From positions 28,390 to 92,389 of the forward strand of contig WRIE01000002.1 in assembly GCA_009782875.1 (NCBI GenBank): 64,000 bases of DNA. Direction: 5' to 3'. Below the pieces are notes generated by a model that saw nothing but the letters and a program-made list of their open reading frames with translations, had not been told where the DNA came from and did not search any database. Of this stretch, positions 16,789-27,051 are shown in pieces (within the stretch, counting starts at the first letter, position 1; each line of letters opens with the position of its first letter). A program made the translations under genes and the position numbers. Source of the stretch: Eubacteriaceae bacterium. GTDB lineage: Bacteria > Bacillota > Clostridia > Eubacteriales > Anaerofustaceae.

Positions 16789-18602
16789 GCAAGCAAAGCC
16801 GCAAGAAAAAAAAAGAGACAACTGATGTTGCCACAGAACAATTCAGCGCCGGCTACCAAATGCTAGGCAACCACCCTTTGTTCAACCCTCTGCTTCGCAA
16901 TGCGGCGGTAATTCGAAGAGAGGAAAACACCAGGTGCCCCCAAAACGGGCTGGCCATTGTAGACAAAGAAGGGTATATATATGCGAACCCAAAGAAAAGG
17001 GCAGACTCAGCCGAGTGGGCCCGCGCTTTGGCCCACTGCTTGCTGCATTTGGGCATGGGGCATTTCAAGGAGCACGACACCAGCCAAAGGGAATGGAATA
17101 TGGCTTGCGACTGTATTGTGGAAAAATTCCTCACAGAGTTGAAGTTCGCCAAACCGTTTTATGATGCAGATTTGCCGCCAAATATACCAAATGAGGAGCA
17201 ACGCCTATTTAAGAGCCTATGTGGATTGGATGACAAGTCGGAATACGAGGGGTTCGGCACTGCTGGGCCTGCGGCATTCGACATGCTCTTTGATCTTTCA
17301 CAACACGACCATTGGCGCCGCAAGCCTGCTCAGTGGGAAAAACTTTTTGCCAGCTCCTTGGCTTCCGCTGTGCGCAGCGCTGTCCGGGTTGCCGCAGGGG
17401 AGCTTTCCAGCCTGACAATCGATGTGGATGAGCTCATAAACACCAACGCATTCAGGGCTAAACGCTGGTTTATATCAAGCTACCCCCTCCTGGGGGCAAT
17501 TGCTTCCGGCTTTAAAGTCATCGAGGACTCGATCATCTGCCAACGCATGGAGATAAGCATTGCGGCTGTCTCCCCTTCTCTGCAAGAGATATATATCAAC
17601 CCGGCATACCCTTTGGACGAGATGGAGATGCGTTTTGTCATAGCCCATGAGTATCTCCATGCCGCCCTGCGCCACGACGAGCGAAAAGACTGGCGGGACG
17701 CCTATCTCTGGAATGTCGCCTGTGATTTTGTCATTAATATGTGGCTGTCAGAAATGCGTGTCGGGGAGCGGCCTGAAGGGCTCTTATATGATGCCCAGTT
17801 TAAAGGGATGAACGCTGAGGGGATATACGACCGCATAGTGACAGATATGCGCACTTACCGGAAACTGGCTACCTTGAGGGGAGTGGGTTTAGGGGATATT
17901 ATCCCGGGGGAAGACCGCTACACCGGGGATACCGACCTCGACGCATTTTACCGCAAAGCCCTTTCCCAAGGGCTCACATACCACCAGGAACAAGAGAGGG
18001 GATACCTCCCTGAAGGTTTGGTTGAGGAAATCAGGGCCCTGATGCACCCTCCAATACCTTGGGATGTGGAGCTTGCCCATTGGTTTGACGACCACTTCAC
18101 CCCAATTGAGAAAATCCGCTCATATGCCCGCCCAAGCCGCCGGCAATCATCAACTCCAGATATTCCAAGGCCAAATTGGGTTGTGTCCCAGCTATCCCTT
18201 GACGGGCGGACTTTTGGAGTTGTCCTCGACACATCCGGCTCTATGGACAGGTCGGTTTTAGCCAGCGCTTTAGGCGCGATCGCAAGCTACAGTTATGCCA
18301 AGGATGTGCCTGCGGCCAGGGTTGTGTTTTGCGATGCCGAGGCATATGACAACGGCTATATGAAACCAGAGGATATTGCAGGGGAAGTCAAGGTAAAGGG
18401 CAGGGGAGGCACGATTCTGCAGCCAGGCATCGACCTGTTAGACAGGGCGGAGGATTTCCCCAAAGATGCGCCTATTCTTGTAATAACCGATGGATATTGC
18501 GACAAAGTCGTCATGTATGGCAGGGATCATGCTTTCCTTATCCCCCATGGGGCGACCTTGCCTTTTGAGCCAAAAGGCAAGGTTTTTAGGATGAAAAACT
18601 GA
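16785..18602 (+). CDS. VWA-like domain protein with putative metallopeptidase domain (DUF2201 type)
   Basis: The 605-residue partner of the MoxR ATPase. The N-terminal half carries two peptidase-like motifs: HCLLHLGMGH near residue 84, where the glutamate of HExxH is absent, and AHEYLHAALRH near residue 288, a full HExxH zinc site followed by a further histidine. The C-terminal quarter is a VWA-like domain with the MIDAS motif VVLDTSGSMD and a later ITDGY. This layout is the DUF2201/VWA metallopeptidase family. It starts inside the moxR stop codon, so the two are made together. The two half-domains suggest an internal duplication in which one copy lost its catalytic glutamate. Confidence 0.85.
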   Translation: MSKQSRKKKKETTDVATEQFSAGYQMLGNHPLFNPLLRNAAVIRREENTRCPQNGLAIVDKEGYIYANPKKRADSAEWARALAHCLLHLGMGHFKEHDTSQREWNMACDCIVEKFLTELKFAKPFYDADLPPNIPNEEQRLFKSLCGLDDKSEYEGFGTAGPAAFDMLFDLSQHDHWRRKPAQWEKLFASSLASAVRSAVRVAAGELSSLTIDVDELINTNAFRAKRWFISSYPLLGAIASGFKVIEDSIICQRMEISIAAVSPSLQEIYINPAYPLDEMEMRFVIAHEYLHAALRHDERKDWRDAYLWNVACDFVINMWLSEMRVGERPEGLLYDAQFKGMNAEGIYDRIVTDMRTYRKLATLRGVGLGDIIPGEDRYTGDTDLDAFYRKALSQGLTYHQEQERGYLPEGLVEEIRALMHPPIPWDVELAHWFDDHFTPIEKIRSYARPSRRQSSTPDIPRPNWVVSQLSLDGRTFGVVLDTSGSMDRSVLASALGAIASYSYAKDVPAARVVFCDAEAYDNGYMKPEDIAGEVKVKGRGGTILQPGIDLLDRAEDFPKDAPILVITDGYCDKVVMYGRDHAFLIPHGATLPFEPKGKVFRMKN

Positions 18603-19001
18603 AGGCTGCGCAAAATGAGCCATGAAAACCTTGAAGTGATAGGAAGTATGTGAAAAATCAAAACTGTGGGAAATATGTCAAGCCAAAAATCCATGAGAAG
18701 CGCGAAAGTCGTATGATGCTAGGTAGATACCGGCATTGCATAGACAACTATTTCGAACCAATCCGCTTTGCGAAGCACAGAAAAATCCTTGAAGATGGGC
18801 ATTTGCCGGGCGCCGCATGGCGAGGGCTGCGGTTTGGTTTGTTCGCTGTCGATGTGGAGCGAGTTTGTGGATATAGATTGTTGGGCGTTCTAAAGCGATT
18901 CGTATATGCAGGAGACCTGTGGAGCCTGCAATTGCAGGCTGTTGCTCTGGCAGCAAAAAACAGGGATTTCGGGCAGCCAGCCAAGCCGGGGGATGCATAG
19001 C
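18603..19001. other. Region without a supported gene
   Basis: Long frames exist on both strands but overlap each other and match nothing; none has a convincing start with a ribosome binding site. I see no terminator or promoter of note. Confidence 0.45.
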
Positions 19002-20290
19002 ATGAAAGTGATTGTAATTCTGTTATTGTTTGCAGCCCCCAGCTTTAATTTCCTTATCAAATATCTCAACTACAAAAACAGAAACGCGCCGATCCCAGGC
19101 AATGTGCAAGACATCTACGACGCGGATACATACCAGCAGCGCAGCGCATATGACATGGAAAACCTGAGGCTCGGGGTGATTGCCGGTATATGCAGGCTGT
19201 TGCTGATGTCCGTTTTCCTGATCTTCAACTTGCATAGCCTCTTACACAGCTTAATTAGCAAGTATACCGCCCACGCCACCGTTCAAGCGTGTTTCATGCT
19301 CGGCATACCTGCTCTGGCTGGTTTTGTTGCAAGCATAGTATTCAACGCTGTGGGTACATTCATGATCGAAGCAAAATATGGTTTCAACAAAACCACTATA
19401 AAGACTTTTATTGGCGACACCGCCAAAAATCTTATTTTCAGGGTTGTGACGTTCTGTAGCGCTCTAGCCTTGTTTTTATACTTATACAGCTTGATCGGCA
19501 ATAAGGGCTTTATCGTCGTTTTCCTGGCGCTAGCCTTGTTGGTGGTGCTTGCGACCGCTTTGTCCCCTTATCTGATGAGAATATCTTATCAATTCACCCC
19601 GCTGCCAGAAGGTCCGCTTATGAACAAATTATGAACAAAATAGACGCTATCGCAGAGCGGCACAAGTATCCATTGAAAAAGATTTACATCATCAACGCCT
19701 CAAAGCGTACGACCAAATTGAATGCCTTTTTTTCCGGCATCGGTAAAACTAAAACTATTGGGATTTTTGATAATCTGCTTGATAAAATGAGTGAGGATGA
19801 AGTGGTTGCGATACTAGCCCACGAAATTGGACACGCCAAAGGCAAGCACATGCTGCGCAGGCTGCCGCTTATGATCCTGCAATTTTTGCCGCTATTATCG
19901 ATTTTGGCTCTTTTGATAGGGTGCGAACCGTTATCACTTGCGTTTGGCTTCAGCGAAACGAACATTGCTTTTGAGTTGGAGACCGGCTTGGGCTTGTTAT
20001 CGCCAGCCATGATTGTATTGCAGATGCTTGGCAATATCCAAAGCCGCAAACACGAGTATGAGGCGGATGCCTTTGAGGTGTCAAGCGAGGGCGCGGCTCC
20101 CTCAATATCGGCGATGAAAAAGCTGGTCAGGGAAAACTTCTCAAATTTGACGCCACATCCCTTTGTTGTTTTTGCTGCATCCAACCTCAATATTATTGTG
20201 CGGTCAGGCAGTTGAATTTTACTTATTATTCATTCCTGGATATAGAACAACTGGCTTTGCTAGGTTATAATTGGGCAATTTGTTCCGACA
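19002..20290 (+). pseudogene. M48 (Ste24-type) membrane metalloprotease, split by an 11-bp duplication
   Basis: The first frame from ATG 19002 encodes the membrane half (YGFNKTT, then several helices, and FTPLPEGPLMNK). The second, from 19631, continues with IDAIAERHKYPLKKIYI, the zinc motif ILAHEIGHAKGKH and EYEADAF with the third zinc ligand. Together these are a Ste24-like CAAX endopeptidase. At the junction the bases ATGAACAAATT are followed at once by ATGAACAAAAT; deleting one 11-base copy restores a single frame reading PLMNKIDA. A second frame change near 20180 disturbs the usual C-terminus after TPHPFVV (HPTS continues in another frame). So the gene is broken, possibly recently. Confidence 0.82.
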
Positions 20291-20335
20291 TACCAATTTG
20301 GTGATTCAAAACCCCCAGATCTGCAAGAGCGGCAT

Positions 20336-20388
20336 AAAAACCAGCGGCCCTTGGGGAGTCTGGTCCTTATCCCCAGAGTTGCCGCTGG
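20336..20388 (-). terminator. Terminator of the tautomerase gene
   Basis: On the minus strand CCAGCGGC (20388-20381) pairs with GCCGCTGG (20348-20341), enclosing a second small stem, and TTTTT follows (20340-20336). Confidence 0.78.
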
Positions 20389-20406
20389 ACAGGCGTTCTA
20401 GCAAAA

Positions 20407-20610
20407 TTACTCTACTACTTTGCCATGGTCAATTATTGTATATTCAGCAATAATTTTTTGAGTGTCTCTATCCATGTCTTCCCATACAAAAGTAAACGCG
20501 GTCTCTGGGGCGCCCATTGTTTCTTGGGCAGCTTTGACCAAGGCTTGGGCAGTCTTTAGTTTAGTCTCGTCATCTTTTCCCGCATACGACCTGAAAAAAA
20601 TATTTGGCAT
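20407..20610 (-). CDS. Tautomerase-family protein (4-OT-like)
   Basis: A 67-residue protein starting MPNIFF, with proline 2 becoming the catalytic N-terminal proline after methionine removal. The helix KLKTAQALVKAAQETMGAP and the second strand TFVWEDMDRDT follow the beta-alpha-beta plan of 4-oxalocrotonate tautomerases. The start has a GGAGG-type site. Substrate cannot be told. It stands alone with its own terminator. Confidence 0.75.
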   Translation of the reverse strand: MPNIFFRSYAGKDDETKLKTAQALVKAAQETMGAPETAFTFVWEDMDRDTQKIIAEYTIIDHGKVVE

Positions 20611-20619
20611 GTTACTCCT

Positions 20620-21318
20620 CCCTGCTTTGATATATAGACTTGCTAGACTATGTTATTTGTCAACAACTGTTGTCTAAGATATGAGCTACGCCAAAGCGTA
20701 GATTTACTTTTATTCCCCTCTAGCAGTGAATGAGAATTTTTCTGCTGCCATAGTTTGAGGGAATACGAGGGACGGTTGACTTCGCCCCGAACAACAAAGA
20801 TATACTCAACAGTTCCTGTATCCAGCAGGCTTTAGATATCCATCTGGTACAGGGCAATAACTTTGATTTGCCCCTATTTGATTTATAGCAGCAGTTATGG
20901 CCAAAAGAATTCCTGCCATGTCTACTGCCCTCTCCAAGCAGGGGTGGCTTTAAAATTTGAGCGGTACAGGTGCTTTGCAGCTATGCAGTTGCTAGCCGCC
21001 TTGTGAAAGACATTCGCCAAAACCGAAAAAGCTAATGAAACTAAACACGATGATTGTTGGTTTTCCTGCCGCATTGCGTGCGCACACCGCTTAAATCGCA
21101 CAAAGCAATAAGCGCTTTTTTGGGATGTTTTGCGGAGAGCGTTTTCGAGGATTGGCTCTACCAGATCAAGAAGTAAGAAGAGAGCGGCAAAGCGCATCGC
21201 CTCTCGTAAATCCATTGTACCACAAAAACTATTGAAGCATTCAAGCGAAATGAGCAAAATTGGCAATAGATTGCGGAATTCATTGCGCAAACCATTCAAC
21301 CTTCGCTGTGCCCATTTA
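20620..21318. other. Region without a supported gene
   Basis: Short frames on both strands have no recognisable product. The right part may belong to the decayed transposase region that begins at 21319, but I could not align it to a transposase C-terminus. Confidence 0.4.
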
Positions 21319-22153
21319 TCAGTTTTGGGGCTTATCACACCTGGGTGTTTGCCATGGATCTTCTAAGTTAGCCTCGAAGGGCGCGTCGACATTGATAATC
21401 CTGTAAAAGCCTCTTTCCATTATTAGCGCGGGCTTGGCTTGGCCGATGAAATCCAGCTGCGCAATTGTCGCCTGCAGCGTGGACACGCCATTGATGTTGC
21501 CGGGCAGCAGCCTGAAAAATGCGGGAAGCCCGCTGCGCTTCCCGAAAACCATGCCAAGGTTTATTTGGGGCAGCTTCTCTTTGTCGCGGTTGTGCCCGTA
21601 GCGGACATACTCGTTCTGCTTCGAGCGGAAGGAGACGCTTGTGATATCGTAGCAGGAGCAACCAGCGCCGGCGAGGTTGCGCATCCAATCCCTGAAAAAG
21701 GCGCTCTGGCTGCTTGGCCTTGGAGAAGCCCGGAGATGCGCTGGGACTTTATTTCTGCGCCAAACTGGCGTTTGTGGGAAGCGCTCCAAGCCTCGCGCCT
21801 GGACAGCGGCAGGCCTTTTGCGCGAGGAAGTATGCGGAGCCCGGAATCATTTTCCATTCGCTTGGGAAAGCTTTTGCCAAAATGGCGCAGAGCCCTGTCT
21901 GTCTGGCGGCTTCATCAAGCTACGCGGCACGGCATGCAACAAGCGTCTAGACCTTCGGGGCCTCCTCCTCCAATGGCGGGCCAGCCTTGGGAGCCCGCCT
22001 CTTTGAAGGGATGATTTCGCCTGTCGCCTCGTCAAGCCTGCCAAGGCACACTTGCTTGTTCCTGGGCGCTTTCTTTTCTTTGTCCCAGTAGCTTACTGTC
22101 TCGTACACGTATTTGGCTCCGTTTGGCTTTGTGTGGATTGTCTTGAAAGCCAT
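21319..22153 (-). mobile_element. IS1634-type insertion sequence remnant (transposase fragments)
   Basis: On the minus strand the N-terminus (22153-21947) reads NGAKYVYETVSYWDKEKK and CLGRLDEATGEIIPSKR, typical of this transposase group. After frameshifts, the catalytic region appears at about 21690-21390: SCYDITSVSFRSKQNEYVRY, GHNRDKEKLPQINLGMVFG, GLPAFFRLLPGNING and later a GFYRIIN segment. The first catalytic aspartate sits in YDITS. The frame breaks at least twice and the C-terminal third is absent, so it cannot transpose. GC content is higher than in the flanks. Confidence 0.78.
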
Positions 22154-22168
22154 CGCCCACCTCCTGCA

Positions 22169-22202
22169 AACATAGTTATAATACTTATATTATAACTATG
22201 TT
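22169..22202. repeat. 34-bp perfect palindrome upstream of the IS transposase
   Basis: AACATAGTTATAATA (22169-22183) and TATTATAACTATGTT (22188-22202) are perfect 15-base arms around CTTA. It lies 16 bases before the transposase ATG and contains TATAAT-like boxes on both strands, so it may be operator and promoter together, or an end of the element. Confidence 0.7.
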
Positions 22203-22368
22203 TTGCTGACAATGCAAGACCAGAATCCTCTATTTACGACAATATTAGATGTCGTTTTGAATACATAGCTATATTTTTCGGGAAAATCGGACTCGCATTA
22301 GTGGTGGAGATGCATATCCTTGTCTACGATGCCGGAACGGAGATATTCTATCTAGTCTAGCCGGAATC

Positions 22369-23478
22369 CTATTTTAAGTTCTCAGGGTTCAAGCCAAGCA
22401 GCTCGTCTACAACGAAGATTCCATTATCCCTTATCAAAATATCATCGAAGTAGATCCGCCCCCCGCCATACTCGGGTGTCTGGATGCAAACCAAATCCCA
22501 ATGCAGCTTCGAGACATTCCCGTTAAACGCAAGCGCGTATGCGTTCCCTGGAGTGAAATGGAAACTGCCCATAATCTTCTCGTCAAAAAGCGTATCTGCC
22601 ATAGGAACCGTGATATAAGGGTTGACCCCCAATGCAAATTCACCAATATACCTGGCGCCCTCATCTATATCAAGAACTTCATTGATGCGCTCGTTGTCAT
22701 TGCCGGAAGCCTTGACGATTATGCCATTTTCAAATTCCAAATATATATCGCTGTAAATAAAGCCATCTTTCAAAGAAGGAGTGTTGAATGCCACATGCCC
22801 ATTGACCGAATCCTTGACGGGGGCAGTGTAAACCTCGCCGTCAGGGATATTGCGCCTGCCACAGCAAGGAACCGCTGGTATGCCCTTGATCGAGAAAGAA
22901 AAATCAGTGCCCGGTCCTGCAATCCTCACCATATCTGTGCGCTCCATAAGAGCTGTCAAGCTTTCCATTGCAACTGCCATCTTTGCATAGTCAAGGTTGC
23001 ACACATCAAAGTAGAAGTCCTCAAACTGGCTTTGGCTCATTTTAGCCATCTGGGACATTGAGGCGTTTGGATAGCGCAAAACAACCCATTTTGTGTTGTT
23101 TACCCTGTGTGCCTGCACCTTGTTTGTGATATTGCTGTACAACTGCAATTTCTCTTGGGGCACATCTGACATCTCATAGGCGTTGGAAGCCCCTCTGATG
23201 CCAATATAAGCGTCCATGCCCTCCATTCTCGCCAGCTCCACTTGGGCAAAAAACTCTAATTGCTCTTCATTGCAGGAAAGCACAATTTCCCTGGTTATTG
23301 ACGGCTCTTGCAAATCCACATATGGATAAGCCCCGGCTTTATAAGTTTCTTTGATTAATTGCTGGATAAGGGGGTTGGAATCCTGCCCAATGCCTGTTAT
23401 GAGCACCTTTTCCCCTTGTTTTAGGGCGCAAGAGTAGTTTACTAAACGCTCCGCTAAAAAACTGATTCGATTATCCAT
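22369..23478 (-). CDS. M29-family aminopeptidase (AmpS/PepS-like)
   Basis: The 369-residue protein is a metal-dependent aminopeptidase of the M29 (thermophilic aminopeptidase) family. It starts MDNRISFLAERLVNYS, has the N-terminal alpha/beta domain, and the C-terminal catalytic part with NIPDGEVYTAP (metal glutamate), the LEFENG segment, IGEFALGVNPY and the end motif WDLV near HF-TPGNAYALAF. Length is close to the 370-410 usual for the family. It is a cytoplasmic peptide-degrading enzyme. The gene stands alone; an upstream stretch has an AT-rich intergenic with no clear regulator. Confidence 0.88.
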   Translation of the reverse strand: MDNRISFLAERLVNYSCALKQGEKVLITGIGQDSNPLIQQLIKETYKAGAYPYVDLQEPSITREIVLSCNEEQLEFFAQVELARMEGMDAYIGIRGASNAYEMSDVPQEKLQLYSNITNKVQAHRVNNTKWVVLRYPNASMSQMAKMSQSQFEDFYFDVCNLDYAKMAVAMESLTALMERTDMVRIAGPGTDFSFSIKGIPAVPCCGRRNIPDGEVYTAPVKDSVNGHVAFNTPSLKDGFIYSDIYLEFENGIIVKASGNDNERINEVLDIDEGARYIGEFALGVNPYITVPMADTLFDEKIMGSFHFTPGNAYALAFNGNVSKLHWDLVCIQTPEYGGGRIYFDDILIRDNGIFVVDELLGLNPENLK

Positions 23479-23712
23479 ATAATGCCTCCAAATTTTTAAC
23501 TCTTGACTGCATTATACCATTAAATCCCCTTGACAATTTAGCCTTGCATATCGCCTGCTTTGCCATATCAGCCTTGGCTGGATCATACCTATATACAAGC
23601 ATGTATATTAGCATTTCCAATGAACCATTAATAAAATCAATGATGCTTTGCAACCTTGTTTTTAACATGGTTCTGCAATAATTGGCATATGCGAAAAGAG
23701 AGGTTGGCTAAG

Positions 23713-26007
23713 ATGAAAAAAACAATTATGAAAACAGCTATGACAACACTCGCTTTGCTGGTTTTGGCCGGATTAGTGGCCAAGCCGCTGGCAGCCTTTG
23801 CCACTAACAATTCCGGAGTCTGGCTAGCCGGGGATTTCCATACCCACTCATACTTCTCCGATGGCAGCCACACTCCAAGCCAAGTCGCTGAAATGGCGAA
23901 ATTGTACGGCCTAGACTGGATTTCTGCCGCAGACCATGGAGGCGCATATGTCGGCAAAAAGGATGCCAAAGGCAACCGCTGGTCAAGTGGCGACGCCTAT
24001 GTGTTAAAAGACGGAAACGGCTTTGTAATGCCACGGTGGGCTACAATTTACAAGTACGGGGAAGATGCAATAAACCAAAACCGGGAGGGGGGATTCCTCC
24101 AAATATCCGGGTTTGAATGGAATGTGCCAAACCACAGCCACGCTTCAGTGGGAATAATCGGCGAGAACGCCAACGAGCATCTGGCTGTGTTTGAATACCT
24201 ATATGACAGCGCCAGGGAAACATATGACGCACAGACAAGTATCTTAAAAAACCTGGAGCGGGGGCTTGGGGGGAAAGAAGAGGCAGGCGAAGGCTCAAAC
24301 AAAGCATCTTCCTTGACAAACAACTCACATGAGGGGGCTTTGTTGGGCGCAGGGCATTTGCAGTCAAAATTTCAAAATACATCATACTTTTTGCCAAACC
24401 ATCCTTCCAGGTCGCTAAATTTCACACTGGAGCATTTCCGTGAGTTCAATGACATAGCCCCTGATGTCTTCTTTGGGGCAGAGTTTTTGCCCGGCCACCA
24501 GTCGTCGGCTTTCAGGGGCGATTACAGCATTATGAACCTTTATGACAGCGTCAAGGAAAAATATACTAATATCAAGGGCAAAGACGGAGACACTATTGAG
24601 GCAAAACTGGACACTTACATAAACGAGCTGGCAGAAGTTGCTGCGGATAGTGTGGCAAAGCCGCCAAAAGGGGCGCAACAAGCAGTTTTGGATAAATACG
24701 CGGCAGATGTGGATCATGCGAAAAATCAAATATTCGAACAATACAACCCGCTACGGGAAGAAATGCTTGGCAGCGTGTATTCGAGCATTGCAATCCAACG
24801 CACCTACGGGGGAGCCGACATCATGATGGCTAAAGTAGGCGGCGTATGGGACGCCATGCTTAGCGAAGGCCGCCGTTTCTGGGCATTCGGCAACTCCGAT
24901 TTCCATGCGAACAAACAAGGAGTATCTGATATCGACTTTTGGCCAGGGCAATTCAATAAAAATTACGTCTTTGCCACAGATAGATCCTACCAGGGCATCT
25001 TGGACGGCATGCGCAGCGGCAATTGCTTCCTAGTCACTGGGGATTTAGTGGCCGCATTGGATTTTACCATCAGCAACAACAACGGGTCTGCCACTATGGG
25101 CCAGTGGCTGCCCGGTTCTAAGGACAGCGCCAACACTATCACAATCAGGTTTATGAGCCCAGCTGAAAACCATAATGGGAACAGCCCAAAAGTGGACCAT
25201 ATAGATGTTATAGCAGGCACTGTGACAAGGACACAAGAAGAGCCGGACACAGCTGTCATCCTGTCAATCGGGATTGATGAATTCGAGCAAGGCGACGACA
25301 ATTGGATGTCGGCAACCTTCGAGCTTCCCAATGCCGGCAAAGACACATACTACCGCCTTAGGGGCACAAACAACCCGAATGGCAGCGAAAATGTAGATGA
25401 TGCCGGAAACCCGACCATTGATGTGCCCATAGATTCTGTTGCAGGCACAAACACCCCCCAAATCGCTTTTGACGACCTGTGGTTTTATTCCAACCCGGTA
25501 TTCGCCTATGCGCCAATTAGGGATGTAGCTATTGTAGGCAAGCTTGTTGACGCAAACAATAGAGCTCTTGCCTCGACGAGAATTTTCTTTGGCGAGCAGT
25601 CATTTATGACAGACAGGAACGGCCGGTTCAAAATCGAAAGCTTGGATATGGGAAAACACTCCCTGGCTGCAGTCAGCGCAGCAGGAAAACCTTCTGCCAA
25701 CATGTTTTTGGAGGTTGGCACAGGAGAGGCAAATGAATTTAGCAACAACGCCATCTGGCTGGAGCTTGGAACGTTAAAAGCCAACGTGGTTTTCGCCATT
25801 GATTCAGGCTCGATACAAGTCAAAGAAGTCTCCATTCCGGAAGATGTGAAAAAATATGCGCCCATTGTCGCGATCATTACTGTGATTGTGTTGTGCATTA
25901 TAATCCGTGCCGCTATGAGGATTAATAAGAGGAGAATCCGGGCACGGCAGCCTGCAAAGTACAGGGTAAAGCCATCGGATGGCCATGCTGCAACCCGCAT
26001 GAACTGA
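23713..26007 (+). CDS. Secreted, membrane-anchored PHP-domain phosphoesterase-like protein
   Basis: Start at ATG 23713, eight bases after GAGAGG; the upstream ATG 23656 lacks a site. The 764-residue protein has a signal peptide (residues 1-31, ending AAFA), a PHP domain with the metal motifs DFHTHSYFSDGSHTPSQ and ISAADHGG at its start, more ligands at SGFEWN..NHSHASVG and FGNSDFHANKQG, then a beta-rich domain and a carboxypeptidase-regulatory-like module (VGKLVDANNRALAS), and a C-terminal membrane helix followed by basic residues. PHP proteins of this CehA/McbA-like form hydrolyse phosphoesters. Here it would act outside the cell, anchored by its C-terminus. Substrate unknown. Confidence 0.85.
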   Translation: MKKTIMKTAMTTLALLVLAGLVAKPLAAFATNNSGVWLAGDFHTHSYFSDGSHTPSQVAEMAKLYGLDWISAADHGGAYVGKKDAKGNRWSSGDAYVLKDGNGFVMPRWATIYKYGEDAINQNREGGFLQISGFEWNVPNHSHASVGIIGENANEHLAVFEYLYDSARETYDAQTSILKNLERGLGGKEEAGEGSNKASSLTNNSHEGALLGAGHLQSKFQNTSYFLPNHPSRSLNFTLEHFREFNDIAPDVFFGAEFLPGHQSSAFRGDYSIMNLYDSVKEKYTNIKGKDGDTIEAKLDTYINELAEVAADSVAKPPKGAQQAVLDKYAADVDHAKNQIFEQYNPLREEMLGSVYSSIAIQRTYGGADIMMAKVGGVWDAMLSEGRRFWAFGNSDFHANKQGVSDIDFWPGQFNKNYVFATDRSYQGILDGMRSGNCFLVTGDLVAALDFTISNNNGSATMGQWLPGSKDSANTITIRFMSPAENHNGNSPKVDHIDVIAGTVTRTQEEPDTAVILSIGIDEFEQGDDNWMSATFELPNAGKDTYYRLRGTNNPNGSENVDDAGNPTIDVPIDSVAGTNTPQIAFDDLWFYSNPVFAYAPIRDVAIVGKLVDANNRALASTRIFFGEQSFMTDRNGRFKIESLDMGKHSLAAVSAAGKPSANMFLEVGTGEANEFSNNAIWLELGTLKANVVFAIDSGSIQVKEVSIPEDVKKYAPIVAIITVIVLCIIIRAAMRINKRRIRARQPAKYRVKPSDGHAATRMN

Positions 26008-26207
26008 TATTTCTGTTTCAACCACGCTTAAAGCGGCAAACAAAAGGCAAATGGACACTTTAAAAAAACATGGTTATTGATAATAATTCCAACTAATAAA
26101 TATCCATACCTGCCTCCAACATGCTTGATGCCATTTGTCTCATAACTGAACGAGAAAGCCAACAATCAATTGCTGGGCTGCCATACTGCATAACAACTGA
26201 AATATAA

Positions 26208-26244
26208 AGCGCCAAAAAACTTGTATAGTTGAGGGCGCTTTTTT
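26208..26244 (+). terminator. Terminator downstream of the PHP gene
   Basis: AGCGCC (26208-26213) pairs with GGCGCT (26234-26239), followed by a run of T to 26244. It lies 200 bases after the PHP gene stop; the sequence between holds no gene. Confidence 0.7.
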
Positions 26245-26404
26245 ACTTTTTGCGTCGAGGCACTGATTAAACAGCTTTTATTGTTGGCAGGCTTTCGCGG
26301 GAAGAAGTTGCCGCTTTTGGAATTGGGAAGCTGCTATAAAACGCAAAACTGGCTTATAATGGCACTAAGAATGATATATAAAGTAGAAGCGGAGATGGAC
26401 CGGG

Positions 26405-26973
26405 ATGAAAAAACTGCCGATTGGAATACAAAATTTCAGGAAGATAAAAGAAGGTGGATATGTCTATGTTGATAAAACAAGATATATCTATAACCTAATT
26501 GATGAAGCAAGCTATTTTTTTTGTCCCGGCCAAGGCGGTTTGGAAAATCGCTTTTGCTAGATACTATTGGAGAGGTTTTAGCGGCGACAAAGAGCTCTTC
26601 AAAGGTTTATTGATTTATAATTCTGATTTTTATTTTGGGAAACATCCAATTCTGCACCTGGATATGAGCTGGCCTGGCATCGACATGGATGCAGAGGCGG
26701 CTGTATCGACAGGCAGGGTCGATGCAGTTGTGGAGTTGGGCAGCAGGGGTTTATGTAATGGAGTTCATGTATACTCGCAGCAAAGCGGGCATTGGCGGAG
26801 AAGAGAAGAAAGCCTTGTTTGACGAGGCTCTTGCGGAAGCAATGAAGCAAATCCATGGCAGGGGATATTACAAGAAGTATGTAGGCAGCAAAAAAGAGGC
26901 AAACCTCGCTGCTTTCTCTTTCTTTGGAAGGGATGAGATTGAGATGCGGGTTGATACAATGTGGCTAGTTTGA
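26405..26973 (+). pseudogene. AAA-ATPase-like/PD-(D/E)XK protein, broken
   Basis: The start MKKLPIGIQNFRKIKEGGYV and YVDKTRYIYNLIDEASYFF is the conserved opening of the AAA-ATPase-like (PF09820-type) family. The Walker A region that should follow is garbled by a frameshift (VPAKAVWKIAF in another frame where RRFGKSLL is expected), then GDKELFKGLLIYNSDFYFGK and HPILHLDMSW resume the match. The middle is missing and the remaining C-terminal piece from 26760 (GRGYYKKY, NLAAFSFFGR) corresponds to the nuclease-like end. About 190 of the usual 500 or so codons remain. These proteins are abundant in gut Bacillota and often decay. Confidence 0.75.
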
Positions 26974-27051
26974 CACTCCGCGGGTGCTGAAGGGAGGAGC
27001 GGGATCCATAGGCAAGACCACTTATTTTCAAATGTGGTTTTGTTTTAGCCG

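Noticed and set aside
18650..19000. Plus- and minus-strand frames of 106-116 codons before the M48 gene
   Set aside because: They overlap each other, resemble nothing known and have no good start site.
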